Assembly: GCF_008369325.1 (NCBI RefSeq)
Contig: NZ_VOBI01000001.1
Location: forward strand, 310,001 to 374,000
Direction: 5' to 3'
Source of the DNA: Pseudomonas sp. ANT_H12B
GTDB lineage: Bacteria > Pseudomonadota > Gammaproteobacteria > Pseudomonadales > Pseudomonadaceae
Length of the DNA: 64,000 nt
Positions within the stretch are counted from its first letter, which is position 1, and each line of letters starts with the position of its first letter. The notes under the pieces were generated by a model that did not search any database, had not been told where the DNA came from, and saw only the letters and a list, made by a program, of their open reading frames with translations. This document shows, piece after piece, positions 18,290 through 26,563 of the stretch. The translations under genes were made by a program, and so were the position numbers.

Positions 18290-18333
18290 TAAAAGGGGAC
18301 TTCCATCGTGCCGGTGGAAGTCCCCTTTTTTTG
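18290..18333 (+). terminator. Rho-independent terminator
   Basis: A stem of about 15 bp (AAAGGGGACTTCCA with TGGAAGTCCCCTTT) closes directly on a run of seven T, starting some 12 bp after the dienelactone hydrolase stop. Confidence 0.93.
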
Positions 18334-18349
18334 GCGCCTGTGATTGCCT

Positions 18350-18417
18350 CATCGCGGGCAAGCCACGCTCCCACACTGGAATTCATTTCCCTGTGGGAGC
18401 GTGGCTTGCCCGCGATG
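18350..18417. repeat. REPIN: inverted pair of REP elements
   Basis: Two 26-bp arms form a perfect inverted repeat (18350-18375 and 18392-18417) around a 16-bp loop. The core GGGAGCGTGGCTTGCCCGCG is a variant of the Pseudomonas REP. It directly abuts the decayed nitrilase end, so the deletion that removed that gene's C-terminus may have ended here. Confidence 0.85.
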
Positions 18418-18421
18418 GGGG

Positions 18422-18985
18422 CGACACGGCCTCCAGCCGAGGTCGACGATCACCTCGCCTTCGCCTTCTTGCAGGGAACCCAGCACCACGCCATCCGGGC
18501 CGATGATCGCGGTGTAGCAACCAACCCGAAATCGGGCCGATCGGGCAACCGGTGTCGGCCATGATCTGCGCCTGTTGCTCCGGGTTCAGCCAGGCCGTGG
18601 AGTTGACCACGAAGCACGCCGATTCCAGCGCGTGCTGGCGGATATTGACTTCCATTTGCGAAGGGAACAGCGGCCCGGCAAACGATCCCGGGTACATCGA
18701 GGCGTGGATCTGCTCGCCGTCGGCCATCAAGGCGTAACGAGCCAGCGGGTTGTAATGTTCCCAGCAGGCCAATTGGCCGATGCGCCCTACTGCGCTGTCG
18801 GTGGCACGCAGGCCGGAGCCATCGCCCATGCCCCAGATCATGCGCTCGTGATAGGTCGGGGAAATCTTTCGGCGGTGCTGGATCAGCGTGCCGTCGGCAT
18901 CGAACAGCAACTGCGCGTTGTACAGCGTGCCACCGTCACGTTCGTTGACGCCGATAGAGACGACCATCCCGGCCTGCTTGGCAGC
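18422..18985 (-). pseudogene. Nitrilase relic, truncated at both ends and frameshifted
   Basis: The reverse strand reads a nitrilase core: [19 protein letters not shown], the lysine region [18 protein letters not shown] and the catalytic Cys in LACWEHYNP. Near 18520-18527 one extra base shifts the frame: the first frame ends PIGPISGW, and the next frame continues [16 protein letters not shown] and [10 protein letters not shown]. The protein then runs into the REPIN at 18417 without its C-terminus. The N-terminal third is also missing, replaced by the DctA relic. It cannot make an active enzyme. Confidence 0.85.
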
Positions 18986-18989
18986 ACCG

Positions 18990-19325
18990 CCCCTGTTCCC
19001 CTCGCGGAATGAGCGGCGACAACCTCTGCCTGAACCGTCGCGGACTTCTCCTCTTCCAGCTCGCCGTTCAATGCCTTGTGCATTTTCACGGTGTCCAGCG
19101 CCCCGACCCATTTGGCGATGGCCATGGTACCGACGCCGGTAAACCCGCAGAGCCTTTAGACGTAAACATCAGCACCGCCAGCACGATCAACTGATCCGTC
19201 AGGGTCAGCGGCGTATTCGTCGCCTGGGCGATGAAAATGGCGGCGATGGTGTAGTAGATCGCCTGGCCATCCGGGTTGAAAGTCAAACCGGAGGGAATGA
19301 TCAGCCCGGCTACCGGTTTGGACAC
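18990..19325 (-). pseudogene. C4-dicarboxylate transporter (DctA-type) relic
   Basis: The reverse strand carries the late part of a DctA-type symporter: [31 protein letters not shown] and [13 protein letters not shown]. About 50 residues of the next helices are then missing, with a frame change near 19138-19155, before [20 protein letters not shown], the family C-terminus. The N-terminal half is absent. It is joined in frame to the tartrate dehydrogenase relic upstream and to the nitrilase relic downstream, so three genes have been collapsed into one short stretch by deletions. Confidence 0.8.
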
Positions 19326-19337
19326 ACCGGGATCATT

Positions 19338-19569
19338 GGGCGCACCGACAGCGCCAAAGAAAATGGCGTCGAAGGTTTTCAGTTCTTCCAGACCACCTTC
19401 GGATGTAGTAGCCGTTTTTCAGGTAGTTATCGGAGTTCCAGTCGAAGTGTTTGAAGTCCAGCTCAAAACCGGATTTTTTCGACAGGGCTCGCAGCACCTC
19501 GACGCCAGCAGCGATCACTTCCACACCAATACCATCACCGGGTACCGCAGCGATTTTGTATGCGCTCAT
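19338..19569 (-). pseudogene. Tartrate dehydrogenase/decarboxylase relic, N-terminal part
   Basis: From an ATG at 19569 with GGAG before it, the reverse strand reads MSAYKIAAVPGDGIGVEVIA and [15 protein letters not shown], the N-terminus of TtuC-type beta-decarboxylating dehydrogenases. Near 19401 one or two bases are lost. The shifted frame continues [20 protein letters not shown], the next conserved block, and then passes directly into DctA sequence. Roughly the last 280 residues are gone. The original promoter and ribosome site seem intact, so a short nonsense product may still be made. Confidence 0.82.
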
Positions 19570-19660
19570 TGGTCAACTCCACTCTCGTTACGTTCTTGTT
19601 GTTCCCGTCGGGCCGGACTCTCCAAGCGGTGTGTGAACGGAGTATATGTAGTGAACAAAG

Positions 19661-19801
19661 AGCTGTGAGTTACTCCCTGTTTATGCGGTTTATCCGCAAC
19701 AGTTGCATCTGTCCGCACGGGTGCGCTGCCTGATCGATTTTCTGGTCGAGCGCTTCAAGCACATCGATCATCCGGATGAGCCGCAAACAACACTCGACTG
19801 A
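19661..19801 (+). pseudogene. C-terminal tail of a LysR-family regulator
   Basis: A frame without a start reads LPVYAVYPQQLHLSARVRCL and IDFLVERF before a TGA at 19799. This is the typical last beta strand and helix of LysR effector domains (LPIYAVYPHRRHLSAKVR pattern). All upstream parts are missing. It is divergent from the tartrate dehydrogenase relic, the place where its regulator would stand, so it is probably what remains of that regulator. Confidence 0.65.
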
Positions 19802-19813
19802 GCCCGACTTTTC

Positions 19814-20434
19814 CTACTTCGCAGAACCATCGTGCGGCTTATAGAAAAGAAACTTCGCGGTCTCGGTCGTCTTGATGTATTTCCTGGCCCAGGCGGGTTT
19901 CACATTCCTGTCATGGAAATACAAGGCGCCGCGGGTTCGGTCGTTGAGTTGCTTGTTCAACGCCTTGCGTGCAATTTCCTTGGCGATCTCGTACTCGGTT
20001 TCCTCCTGTACTTGATCAGAGCGCCCGTCACACCACCATGAAAACTGACAATTGCCGGTTTCAGAACCTTGCTTGACCACGGCGCATACCGTATCGGGAA
20101 AGCCTTCATGACCCAGTCGATTCATCACGACGCTGGCGACCGCCTCCATGTCGGCGGATGCCTTGCCCTTGGCTTCCCAGTAAATGGAGCGTGCCAGGCA
20201 GGTGATTGCATCGTCCAGTGGCGAGGCGCCTGCCGGATCGACCGCCTGGACTTCAGATGTCGTGATGGCTTCAGCCTTGGGCACAGGCAAGTCGGAGCCC
20301 TTCTCCGCGGCTTTCTGTTCCAGGACCTCGGCTTTGTCTTCTGCTGCTTCCTTTTTTTGCTCCTGTTCCGTCGCCAATGCCTGGCCGCCGAGAAGGGTGA
20401 TTGCCAAGCAGCTAGCTAACCAGATTAATCGCAT
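19814..20434 (-). CDS. SleB-type cell wall hydrolase
   Basis: A 206-residue exported protein. The start at 20434 gives a signal peptide (MRLIWLASCLAITLLGGQALA), then a charged linker rich in Glu, Lys and Ala (residues about 22-65), then the Hydrolase_2 (SleB) domain. That domain shows CLARSIYWEAKGKASADM, VVMNRLGHEGFPDTVCAVV and the CQFSWWCDG motif. Members of the family cut peptidoglycan, probably as lytic transglycosylases; the Glu in IYWEAKG is the likely catalytic residue. The open frame extends 100 codons upstream but without a plausible start. Confidence 0.85.
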   Translation of the reverse strand: MRLIWLASCLAITLLGGQALATEQEQKKEAAEDKAEVLEQKAAEKGSDLPVPKAEAITTSEVQAVDPAGASPLDDAITCLARSIYWEAKGKASADMEAVASVVMNRLGHEGFPDTVCAVVKQGSETGNCQFSWWCDGRSDQVQEETEYEIAKEIARKALNKQLNDRTRGALYFHDRNVKPAWARKYIKTTETAKFLFYKPHDGSAK

Positions 20435-20633
20435 GATCGACCTTCTGACCGAAGCGGATTCGGGCAATAAACTACGGCGTTGGCGTGCGTCATGTGGGTG
20501 ACGTTGCTTGATTGTAGTAGCAAGAAGTCTTTCCAACCGTCTGACAATAAACTGTATTTCAGCGCGAAAAGGCATTGCGCTCGCGGGGGTGAAATCGCGC
20601 ATCATGGGCGCAGTCAGTTCAAGGGAGATTTCC

Positions 20634-21485
20634 ATGCGCGTCCTGTCATCCGTTATGCGTCTTGCCACGTTGTCACTGGGTCTGTTGTTTGCCGTGAATA
20701 CGCTGGCGGGCGACGAGAAACAACTGATTGACTCGATCAATCTCTACCGCAGCCAGCCGCAGCGCTGCGCGGGTCAGGCATCGCCGGAGTTGCCGCCGCT
20801 GGCGGGCGACCCACGGCTGGCGCTGTCCGCCACCAGCATCGGAAATCTGCAGCAGGCGTTGGCAAGCGCGGGTTATCCGATGGTAAACGTGCAGGCGATC
20901 AGTTTGTCCGGGCCGCGTGATGCACCATCAGCGATGAAAGCGATTCGGGAGAGTTTTTGCCAGGTGGTGCTGGACCCGCAATTCGTCGATGTCGGCGTCA
21001 GCCACCAGGACCGTGATTGGCGCATCGTGCTGGCGCGGCCACTGTTGAGCGGGCGCTTGGGTGACTGGCAGGCAGAAGGCCAGAAGCTCCTGGCCGAGCT
21101 CAACATCGCACGCACCCGGCCTACCCAGTGCGGCACGCAATCCTTTGCCGCCACCACACCGCTGGCCTGGAACGCCACGCTGGGGACAGCGGCCGAAGCC
21201 CATTCCCGGTCCATGGCCAACAACAACTACTTCGATCACAAGGACCGCGATGGCCGCATGCCGGGCGACCGAGCCGAATTGGCGGGCTATAGCGGCCAGC
21301 AGGTCGGCGAGAACATCGCCGCCGGGCAAGACACCGTGCGCAAGGTGGTCGATGGCTGGCTCGCCAGCCCCGGTCACTGCGCGAACCTGATGAACCCGCA
21401 GTTCGGGGAGTTGGGCGCAGCGTACGCGGTTGATCCGAAGAGTGATTCGGGGATCTATTGGACGGCGATGTTTGGTGCTCAGTGA
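20634..21485 (+). CDS. Exported CAP-domain (SCP/PR1-like) protein
   Basis: A 283-residue protein with signal peptide (cleavage likely after NTLAG) and two related halves. The C-terminal half is a canonical CAP domain: AEAHSRSMANNNYFDHKDRD, VGENIAAGQ and WLASPGHCANLMNP supply the His, Glu and His of the family cavity. The N-terminal half (LIDSINLYRSQPQRCAGQ) looks like a degenerate second copy that lacks these residues. AAGGGAG precedes the ATG at 20634. Bacterial CAP proteins are periplasmic or secreted and of unknown function. The gene is divergent from the SleB hydrolase about 200 bp away. Confidence 0.85.
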   Translation: MRVLSSVMRLATLSLGLLFAVNTLAGDEKQLIDSINLYRSQPQRCAGQASPELPPLAGDPRLALSATSIGNLQQALASAGYPMVNVQAISLSGPRDAPSAMKAIRESFCQVVLDPQFVDVGVSHQDRDWRIVLARPLLSGRLGDWQAEGQKLLAELNIARTRPTQCGTQSFAATTPLAWNATLGTAAEAHSRSMANNNYFDHKDRDGRMPGDRAELAGYSGQQVGENIAAGQDTVRKVVDGWLASPGHCANLMNPQFGELGAAYAVDPKSDSGIYWTAMFGAQ

Positions 21486-21539
21486 CTGTTTGAGTGACGA
21501 CCCAGCGCATCGAGCACCCACTCGATGCGCTGTACAGTC

Positions 21540-21715
21540 CCCTAGCTATCATTTCTTTCGATCATTTAAATCACGAAGCCGAATTTTTTATTTTTCTCTG
21601 ACGTGTTCAAGATGGCACCACTTTTAATATTCCGGATGTAGATTTCATGAATCTCAATTTTGCGTTTGCGTGCATGATCGTGGTGTCGTTTGCGATTGCA
21701 TTGGTCCACGGCTGA
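21540..21715 (+). repeat. Short module with micro-ORF, copy 1
   Basis: Starts with CTAGCTATCATTTCTTTCG and ends with TTGGTCCACGGCTGA. The same 5' and 3' segments recur at 24265-24343 in a shorter copy. In this copy the interior holds a 22-codon hydrophobic ORF at 21647-21715. It lies in the 340-bp gap between the CAP gene and the chromate transporter gene. Confidence 0.6.
21647..21715 (+). CDS. Putative 22-residue hydrophobic micropeptide
   Basis: The ATG at 21647 opens 22 codons, beginning MNLNFAF and ending ALVHG, almost entirely one hydrophobic helix with a single Cys. GGATGTAG lies upstream as a weak ribosome site. Its last codons are conserved in the second copy of the module at about 24326-24343, where the rest is deleted. 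It could be a small membrane peptide; I know no named relative. Expression is not shown by the sequence. Confidence 0.35.
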   Translation: MNLNFAFACMIVVSFAIALVHG

Positions 21716-21825
21716 TCAGCAGCGTCCACTCAATAGAAGTGGTCCCGACATTCACCGACTATCCAAACCGGCCGACCATGGCTACTGTCACTGGCTCAAG
21801 GCAAATTTGAAAAGGGAGCACCCGC

Positions 21826-23184
21826 TTGAGCCTCACACACCCCTCGGCCACGGAACAGCAACTGTCCAAACCCGAAGCCATCAGCCTGCGGGAAGCATTG
21901 CGCTTCTGGCTCAAACTCGGCTTCATCAGTTTTGGTGGCCCGGCCGGGCAGATTTCGATCATGCATCAGGAGTTGGTCGAGCGGCGGCGCTGGATATCGG
22001 AGCGGCGATTTTTGCATGCCCTCAACTATTGCATGTTGCTGCCCGGCCCCGAGGCTCAGCAGTTGGCGACCTACATTGGCTGGCTGATGCATCGCACGTG
22101 GGGCGGCGTGATCGCCGGCGTGCTGTTTGTGCTGCCGTCGCTGTTCATCCTGATTGCGTTGTCCTGGCTGTACATCGCCTTCGGTGAAGTGCCGGTAGTC
22201 GCCGGATTGTTCTATGGCATCAAGCCGGCCGTGACCGCGATTGTGGTGCAGGCGGCTCATCGGATCGGCTCCCGAGCGCTGAAGAACAATTGGCTGTGGG
22301 GAGTCGCCGCGGCGTCATTCGCTGCCATCTTCGTGTTCGATGTGCCCTTTCCACTGATTGTGCTCAGTGCAGCACTCATCGGTTATGCCGGCGGACGACT
22401 GGCCCCGGAAAAATTCAGCATCGGCGGCCAAGGTGCCGCCAAAAAATCATTCGGTCCGGCGCTGATCGATGATGACACTCCTCCTCCCGAACATGCCCGC
22501 TTCAGCGGATCGAAACTGCTGCGCCTGGCACTCATTGGCGCAGTTCTTTGGGCGTTGCCGATGGGGATACTCACCGCGCTGTTCGGCTGGGATGGCACGC
22601 TGACCCAGATGAGCTGGTTCTTCACCAAAGCGGCGTTGCTGACGTTTGGCGGGGCGTATGCCGTACTGCCGTATGTTTATCAGGGTGCGGTCGGCCATTA
22701 CGGATGGCTCACGCCGACGCAAATGATCGACGGCCTGGCCCTTGGCGAAACCACGCCCGGGCCGCTGATCATGGTGGTGGCCTTCGTCGGCTTCATCGGC
22801 GCTTATGTGCAGCAGGTATTCGGCCCGGACCAGGTATTTCTGGCCGGCGCCCTCGCCGCCACGCTGGTGACCTGGTTCACCTTCCTCCCTTCGTTCCTGT
22901 TCATTCTCGCCGGTGGCCCACTGGTGGAGTCGACGCATAACGAACTCAAATTCACCGCACCGCTGACCGCGATCACGGCGGCGGTAGTCGGCGTGATCCT
23001 CAATCTGGCGTGCTTCTTCGCCTACCACGTGCTGTGGCCAAACGGCTTCGACGCAAACCTCGACTGGCCTTCGGCGCTGATCGCGATTGCCGCGGCCATT
23101 GCGTTGTTTCGCTTCAAGCGCGGGGTGATTGAGGTGCTGATGGGCTGTGGTTTTTTTGGTTTGGTCGTTCATCTTTTGCGTTAA
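21826..23184 (+). CDS. chrA: Chromate transporter, CHR family, two-domain type
   Basis: A 452-residue inner-membrane protein with two homologous CHR domains. The first has FISFGGPAGQISIMHQELVE and YCMLLPGPEAQQLATYIGW; the second has LLTFGGAYAVLPYVYQGAVG and DGLALGETTPGPLIMVVAFV. About ten to twelve helices are expected, with a polar linker near residues 205-225. It probably exports chromate, or sulfate-like anions, by proton exchange. The start is a TTG at 21826: AGGGAG lies nine bases before it and no good ATG is near. No chrB regulator is adjacent. Confidence 0.88.
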   Translation: MSLTHPSATEQQLSKPEAISLREALRFWLKLGFISFGGPAGQISIMHQELVERRRWISERRFLHALNYCMLLPGPEAQQLATYIGWLMHRTWGGVIAGVLFVLPSLFILIALSWLYIAFGEVPVVAGLFYGIKPAVTAIVVQAAHRIGSRALKNNWLWGVAAASFAAIFVFDVPFPLIVLSAALIGYAGGRLAPEKFSIGGQGAAKKSFGPALIDDDTPPPEHARFSGSKLLRLALIGAVLWALPMGILTALFGWDGTLTQMSWFFTKAALLTFGGAYAVLPYVYQGAVGHYGWLTPTQMIDGLALGETTPGPLIMVVAFVGFIGAYVQQVFGPDQVFLAGALAATLVTWFTFLPSFLFILAGGPLVESTHNELKFTAPLTAITAAVVGVILNLACFFAYHVLWPNGFDANLDWPSALIAIAAAIALFRFKRGVIEVLMGCGFFGLVVHLLR

Positions 23185-23206
23185 AAACACAAGACCGGAC
23201 ATGTTC

Positions 23207-23229
23207 GTTCCCACGCGGAGCGTGGGGAC
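23207..23229. repeat. Short palindromic REP element
   Basis: GTTCCCACGC, GGA, GCGTGGGGAC: a palindrome with one mismatch, about 20 bp after the chrA stop and of the same family as those at 5630 and 61312. The remaining 170 bp to the DeoR gene shows no supported gene. Confidence 0.75.
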
Positions 23230-23401
23230 GATCAGTGCTCAAAACTTAGGACTGGGTCAGAAACTGCAGCATCCACTGGGCGATCAGCGTGCCGTCCTAT
23301 GGCGGATAAAACATCGCCATTGCAGGACCGAAGTCAGCTAACTGTCCATGGGCGCCGACGACGTCCGAAATGACTGCAAGGCTGGAATGTGTGACTCAAG
23401 T

Positions 23402-24190
23402 TCAAGCGTCTGCCTGCACCACATCGATTCCCAGCTTGCGGTAGTCCTCTATGTTGCCCGACGCCACATGGCGCTCGGTGATCAGCGTGTGCACACGCGA
23501 ACACGGCGCAACCACGAACGGCTCTACCGCGCCAAGTTTGTCTGCCGTGGTGACCGCTATCACGTGGGAAGCGCTGTCGAGCATCGCCTGCTTTACCGGC
23601 ACTTCATCAAAGTGCAAGGAGCTGATGCCGACCTCCGGGTGGATCGCACAAACCCCGGTGAACAGCAGGTCGGCCTTGATGCCCTGAAGCAAGCGAACAG
23701 CTTCATGCCCACCGGCCGACATCGTTGCCGGGTTGAGCTGCCCTCCGGCCAGAATCACCGTGATGCCTTTGTACTCGGCCAAGGTAATTGCCGTCATCGG
23801 TGAGGCGGTGACCGCAGTGATGCAAATGTCCGTCGGTAGCGACTGCGCGATCTGCAAAATAGTAGTGCCAGAGTCGAACAGCACGATCTGCCCGTCCTCA
23901 ACCCGATTCGCCGAGAGTTGTGCCAATCGGGTTTTCACCTCATCGGTTTCTCTGATGCGGGTGAAGTAATCCTTGCCGGTGTCTTTGGGTCGCGGCAGCG
24001 CTCCGCCATGCACCCGCTGCACCAGGCCAGCACTATCCAGTTCCGCCAGATCGCGGCGAATGGTGTCTTCGGAAACGGCGAAATGCTGACTCAACTCAGA
24101 GGCCATGACCTTGCCGTCACGTTCGAGGATCAACAATATTTTCTGCCGGCGCAGATGCGGGAGTTCGGCTGTGGAATGCTGTTGGTGCAT
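23402..24190 (-). CDS. DeoR/GlpR-family transcriptional regulator
   Basis: A 262-residue regulator. The N-terminal DeoR helix-turn-helix is clear (LPHLRRQKILLILERDGKVM, ELSQHFAVSEDTIRRDLAEL, LVQRVHGGALPR), followed by the sugar-phosphate-binding DeoRC domain with ILFDSGTTILQIA-like and LILAGGQLNPATMSA-like blocks. I chose the ATG at 24190 (MHQQHSTAEL). No sugar-metabolism operon lies beside it, so the target is unknown. Such proteins usually repress a carbohydrate operon and are released by a phosphorylated sugar. Confidence 0.88.
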   Translation of the reverse strand: MHQQHSTAELPHLRRQKILLILERDGKVMASELSQHFAVSEDTIRRDLAELDSAGLVQRVHGGALPRPKDTGKDYFTRIRETDEVKTRLAQLSANRVEDGQIVLFDSGTTILQIAQSLPTDICITAVTASPMTAITLAEYKGITVILAGGQLNPATMSAGGHEAVRLLQGIKADLLFTGVCAIHPEVGISSLHFDEVPVKQAMLDSASHVIAVTTADKLGAVEPFVVAPCSRVHTLITERHVASGNIEDYRKLGIDVVQADA

Positions 24191-24263
24191 GATTTTGCCT
24201 GTTTGCGCGTATATATGCGTGTTTCGTCCGAGATTAGCCAAACTGCGAAATAAACACAAACAG

Positions 24264-24343
24264 CGCTAGGTATCATTTCTTTCGATCTTTCAATTCATGC
24301 CCCTGGACTCTTAAGCGTTCAACATCGCATTGGTGCACGCCTG
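24264..24343 (+). repeat. Short module with micro-ORF, copy 2 (internally deleted)
   Basis: Begins GCTAGGTATCATTTCTTTCG, differing from copy 1 at a single base over 21, and ends CGCATTGGTGCACGCCTGA, close to the last codons and stop of the copy-1 micro-ORF. About 95 bp of the interior, including most of the ORF, are missing. It lies just upstream of the DeoR gene, reading away from it. Confidence 0.55.
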
Positions 24344-24362
24344 ACGGGCACACACATCACGG

Positions 24363-25340
24363 TCAAACCTGATAGAAGTTGCGATACCATTTCACGAATT
24401 CCCCTACCCCGGTTTCAAGTGATACTTGTGGTGTGAAGTCGATCCACTGTTCCAGTGCAGTCGTATCTGCCCATGTCTTGACCACATCGCCAGCCTGTAG
24501 CGGCAGCAAGTTGCGCCTCGCCTTCATGCCCAGCGCCGCTTCCAGGCACTCGACAAAATCCAGCAGCGCCACCGGCATGCCTCGGCCAATATTGAAGATG
24601 CGCTGGATGCCGTTGCCGGGTTCGTCCGGCACCGGCGGACGTTTACGCAATCGAACGATGCTTTCGACGATGTCATCAATGTAAGTAAAGTCGCGCGCCA
24701 TCTGACCCTGGTTAAAGACCTCGATCGGCAAGCCCTTGAGCATCGCGTCGGTAAACTTGAACAACGCCATGTCGGGTCGCCCCCAAGGTCCATACACGGT
24801 AAAAAAACGCAGACCGGTGGCTTTCAGTCCATACAAATGACAGTAGGCGTGCGCCAGCAATTCATTGGCGCGCTTGCTGGCGGCGTACAGCGAAACGGGT
24901 TGGTCGACGGCGTCCTCGACATTGAATGGCATTTTGCGGTTACTGCCGTATACCGAACTGCTCGAGGCGTAGATCAGATGTTCGGGTCGATACTGGCGGC
25001 AGGCTTCGAGCACATTCAGGAACCCCACCAGATTCGATTGCGCATACGCATCAGGATTGTCCAACGAATAACGCACGCCTGCCTGAGCGGCAAGATGCAC
25101 GACCTCGGTGAAACCATTGTCGTTGAACACCTTCATCAACGCAGGCTTGTCGACGATATCCATTTTCTGGAAACGAAACCCCTGCAAAGACGCCAACTCC
25201 CTGAGGCGAGCACGCTTGAGTTCCACGCTGTAATAGTGATTCAGATTGTCGATACCGATGACTTCAAGACCTTCCCGGCACAAGCGTCTGGCAGTGTGAA
25301 AGCCGATGAACCCGGCGGCGCCGGTGACCAGGACGGTCAT
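24363..25340 (-). CDS. UDP-glucuronate 4-epimerase-type NAD-dependent epimerase
   Basis: A 325-residue extended short-chain dehydrogenase. The NAD-binding motif is TGAAGFIGFH near residues 7-14. The catalytic serine lies in YASSSSVYG and the YxxxK pair in SLYAASKRANE. The family-specific HYYSVELKRARL and RFFTVYGPWGRPDMALFKFT blocks match CapI/LpsL-type UDP-glucuronate epimerases, which make UDP-galacturonate. Divergent from the exopolysaccharide operon, whose UDP-glucose dehydrogenase (32178) would supply its substrate, so it most likely contributes a uronic acid to that polymer. Confidence 0.85.
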   Translation of the reverse strand: MTVLVTGAAGFIGFHTARRLCREGLEVIGIDNLNHYYSVELKRARLRELASLQGFRFQKMDIVDKPALMKVFNDNGFTEVVHLAAQAGVRYSLDNPDAYAQSNLVGFLNVLEACRQYRPEHLIYASSSSVYGSNRKMPFNVEDAVDQPVSLYAASKRANELLAHAYCHLYGLKATGLRFFTVYGPWGRPDMALFKFTDAMLKGLPIEVFNQGQMARDFTYIDDIVESIVRLRKRPPVPDEPGNGIQRIFNIGRGMPVALLDFVECLEAALGMKARRNLLPLQAGDVVKTWADTTALEQWIDFTPQVSLETGVGEFVKWYRNFYQV

Positions 25341-25988
25341 GGTGTGTATGCCTGAAGCTTCTTCATACCTTGCTCCATTGTTCAACCAATAGACGTTAGT
25401 TGTAGCGCTGGCATTACACTTACCCCAGCGTTCATATCAAGACCCAATAGTAGCGAATTGACAACTGACTTATTACGGTTATGCAGGACTGTAAATAACG
25501 AAAAAAGTTTAATCCATTCGGCGGAAAGAAAATCAACTGAAAAAACAATCGGTTGAGTACTGTCAAATTTAACAATGGACAAATGGCGTGTTTTTTGACT
25601 AGGAATATTTGACAGCCTGCCCAGACTGACCGATAACTACACCGGTCTATTTGAACAGGGTCCGAGTGTAGGTTTGCTCATTAGACGCTGCTCCTTAGAC
25701 CCCATCTTAATGACTTACGTTATGGTCCAATGTGCAGACTGTGCGGTAGCTTTGTCTTTGATAAAGTTACGCCGGGCTTATTCTAAATACAACGTACCCT
25801 ATAACGTCACGTCATAATCTCATGCCCTTTCATGAGGCACTGTGTGATTCATTATTGATACACCGTCTTGATACACCGTCGCACCACCCCATAAAAACTA
25901 GAGATATGCTGCTTGACACTTCTTGGACCTCATTTCATTAAAGTCACTGCACTGCCTGCCTAAACTTCTACTCACAGAGTTTATCCGC
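25341..25988 (+). promoter_or_regulatory. Long AT-rich control region of the exopolysaccharide locus
   Basis: About 650 bp without a gene between the divergent epimerase and the RfaH-like gene. It is AT-richer than its surroundings. Visible structures are an ops-like core GCGGTAGC at 25743-25750, a dyad CTCATG-N6-CATGAG at 25820-25837, and a perfect 13-bp tandem repeat TTGATACACCGTC at 25855-25880. Promoters for both directions and a long leader RNA are expected here; I cannot place the -35/-10 boxes with confidence. Confidence 0.55.
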
Positions 25989-26525
25989 ATGTCAGCCTAC
26001 AGCCCCGAACGGTCTAATTGGTACCTTCTGCAATGCAAGCCGCGGCAGGATGAGCGTGCCCACATTAATTTGCTTCAACAAAACTACGTGATATTTCACC
26101 CCCAGCTTCTCAGTGAACGCGTGCTTCGCGGGAAACGACAACGGGTGCCGGAATCTCTCTTCCCCGGATATTTGTTTATCCATCTCAGCCCTAACGACAA
26201 TTGGGCGCCCATCCGTTCCACCCGTGGCGTCAGTCGTATTGTCGAATTCAATCACGGTCCTGCGACGGTGGCAGAGCATGTCATCGAGCACCTGCGTGGG
26301 CGCTGTTTTGAATCAGCGCAATCGGCCGCAGAAGAGACCATGAAACCCGGCGAACACTTGCAGATCATTCACGGCCCACTGTCGCCACTCGAAGGTATTT
26401 TCATCGCCTCGCAGGGCACCGAGCGCGTCATGATCCTGTTGCAGTTCCTTAATCGGGAGCACGTCGTCTGCGTGCCGTTAAGTGATCTGGGTCGTCAGCA
26501 GCCCTCGATACACATAAACCGCTAA
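25989..26525 (+). CDS. RfaH-like NusG-family antiterminator
   Basis: A 178-residue NusG paralogue. The NGN domain opens with SNWYLLQCKPRQDERAHINL, then RVLRGKRQRVPESLFPGYLF and TRGVSRIVEFN, aligning with E. coli RfaH (WYLLYCKRGQLQRAQ, RGKRTAVSEPLFPNYLF, ATRGVSHFVRF). The C-terminal KOW-type domain follows after a linker near residue 120. The start at 25989 gives the usual short N-terminus. RfaH proteins join RNA polymerase at an ops site and prevent premature termination in long polysaccharide operons. Being the first gene, it probably acts on its own 18-kb operon. Confidence 0.87.
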   Translation: MSAYSPERSNWYLLQCKPRQDERAHINLLQQNYVIFHPQLLSERVLRGKRQRVPESLFPGYLFIHLSPNDNWAPIRSTRGVSRIVEFNHGPATVAEHVIEHLRGRCFESAQSAAEETMKPGEHLQIIHGPLSPLEGIFIASQGTERVMILLQFLNREHVVCVPLSDLGRQQPSIHINR

Positions 26526-26563
26526 TAACTCGCCTTATTAGGCTTTTCCTCAGGAGCTATAAC

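Noticed and set aside
23246..23333. Reverse-strand frame with DGTLIAQWMLQFLTQS considered as a gene remnant.
   Set aside because: It contains a stop codon, has no recognisable upstream part, and I cannot name a family.
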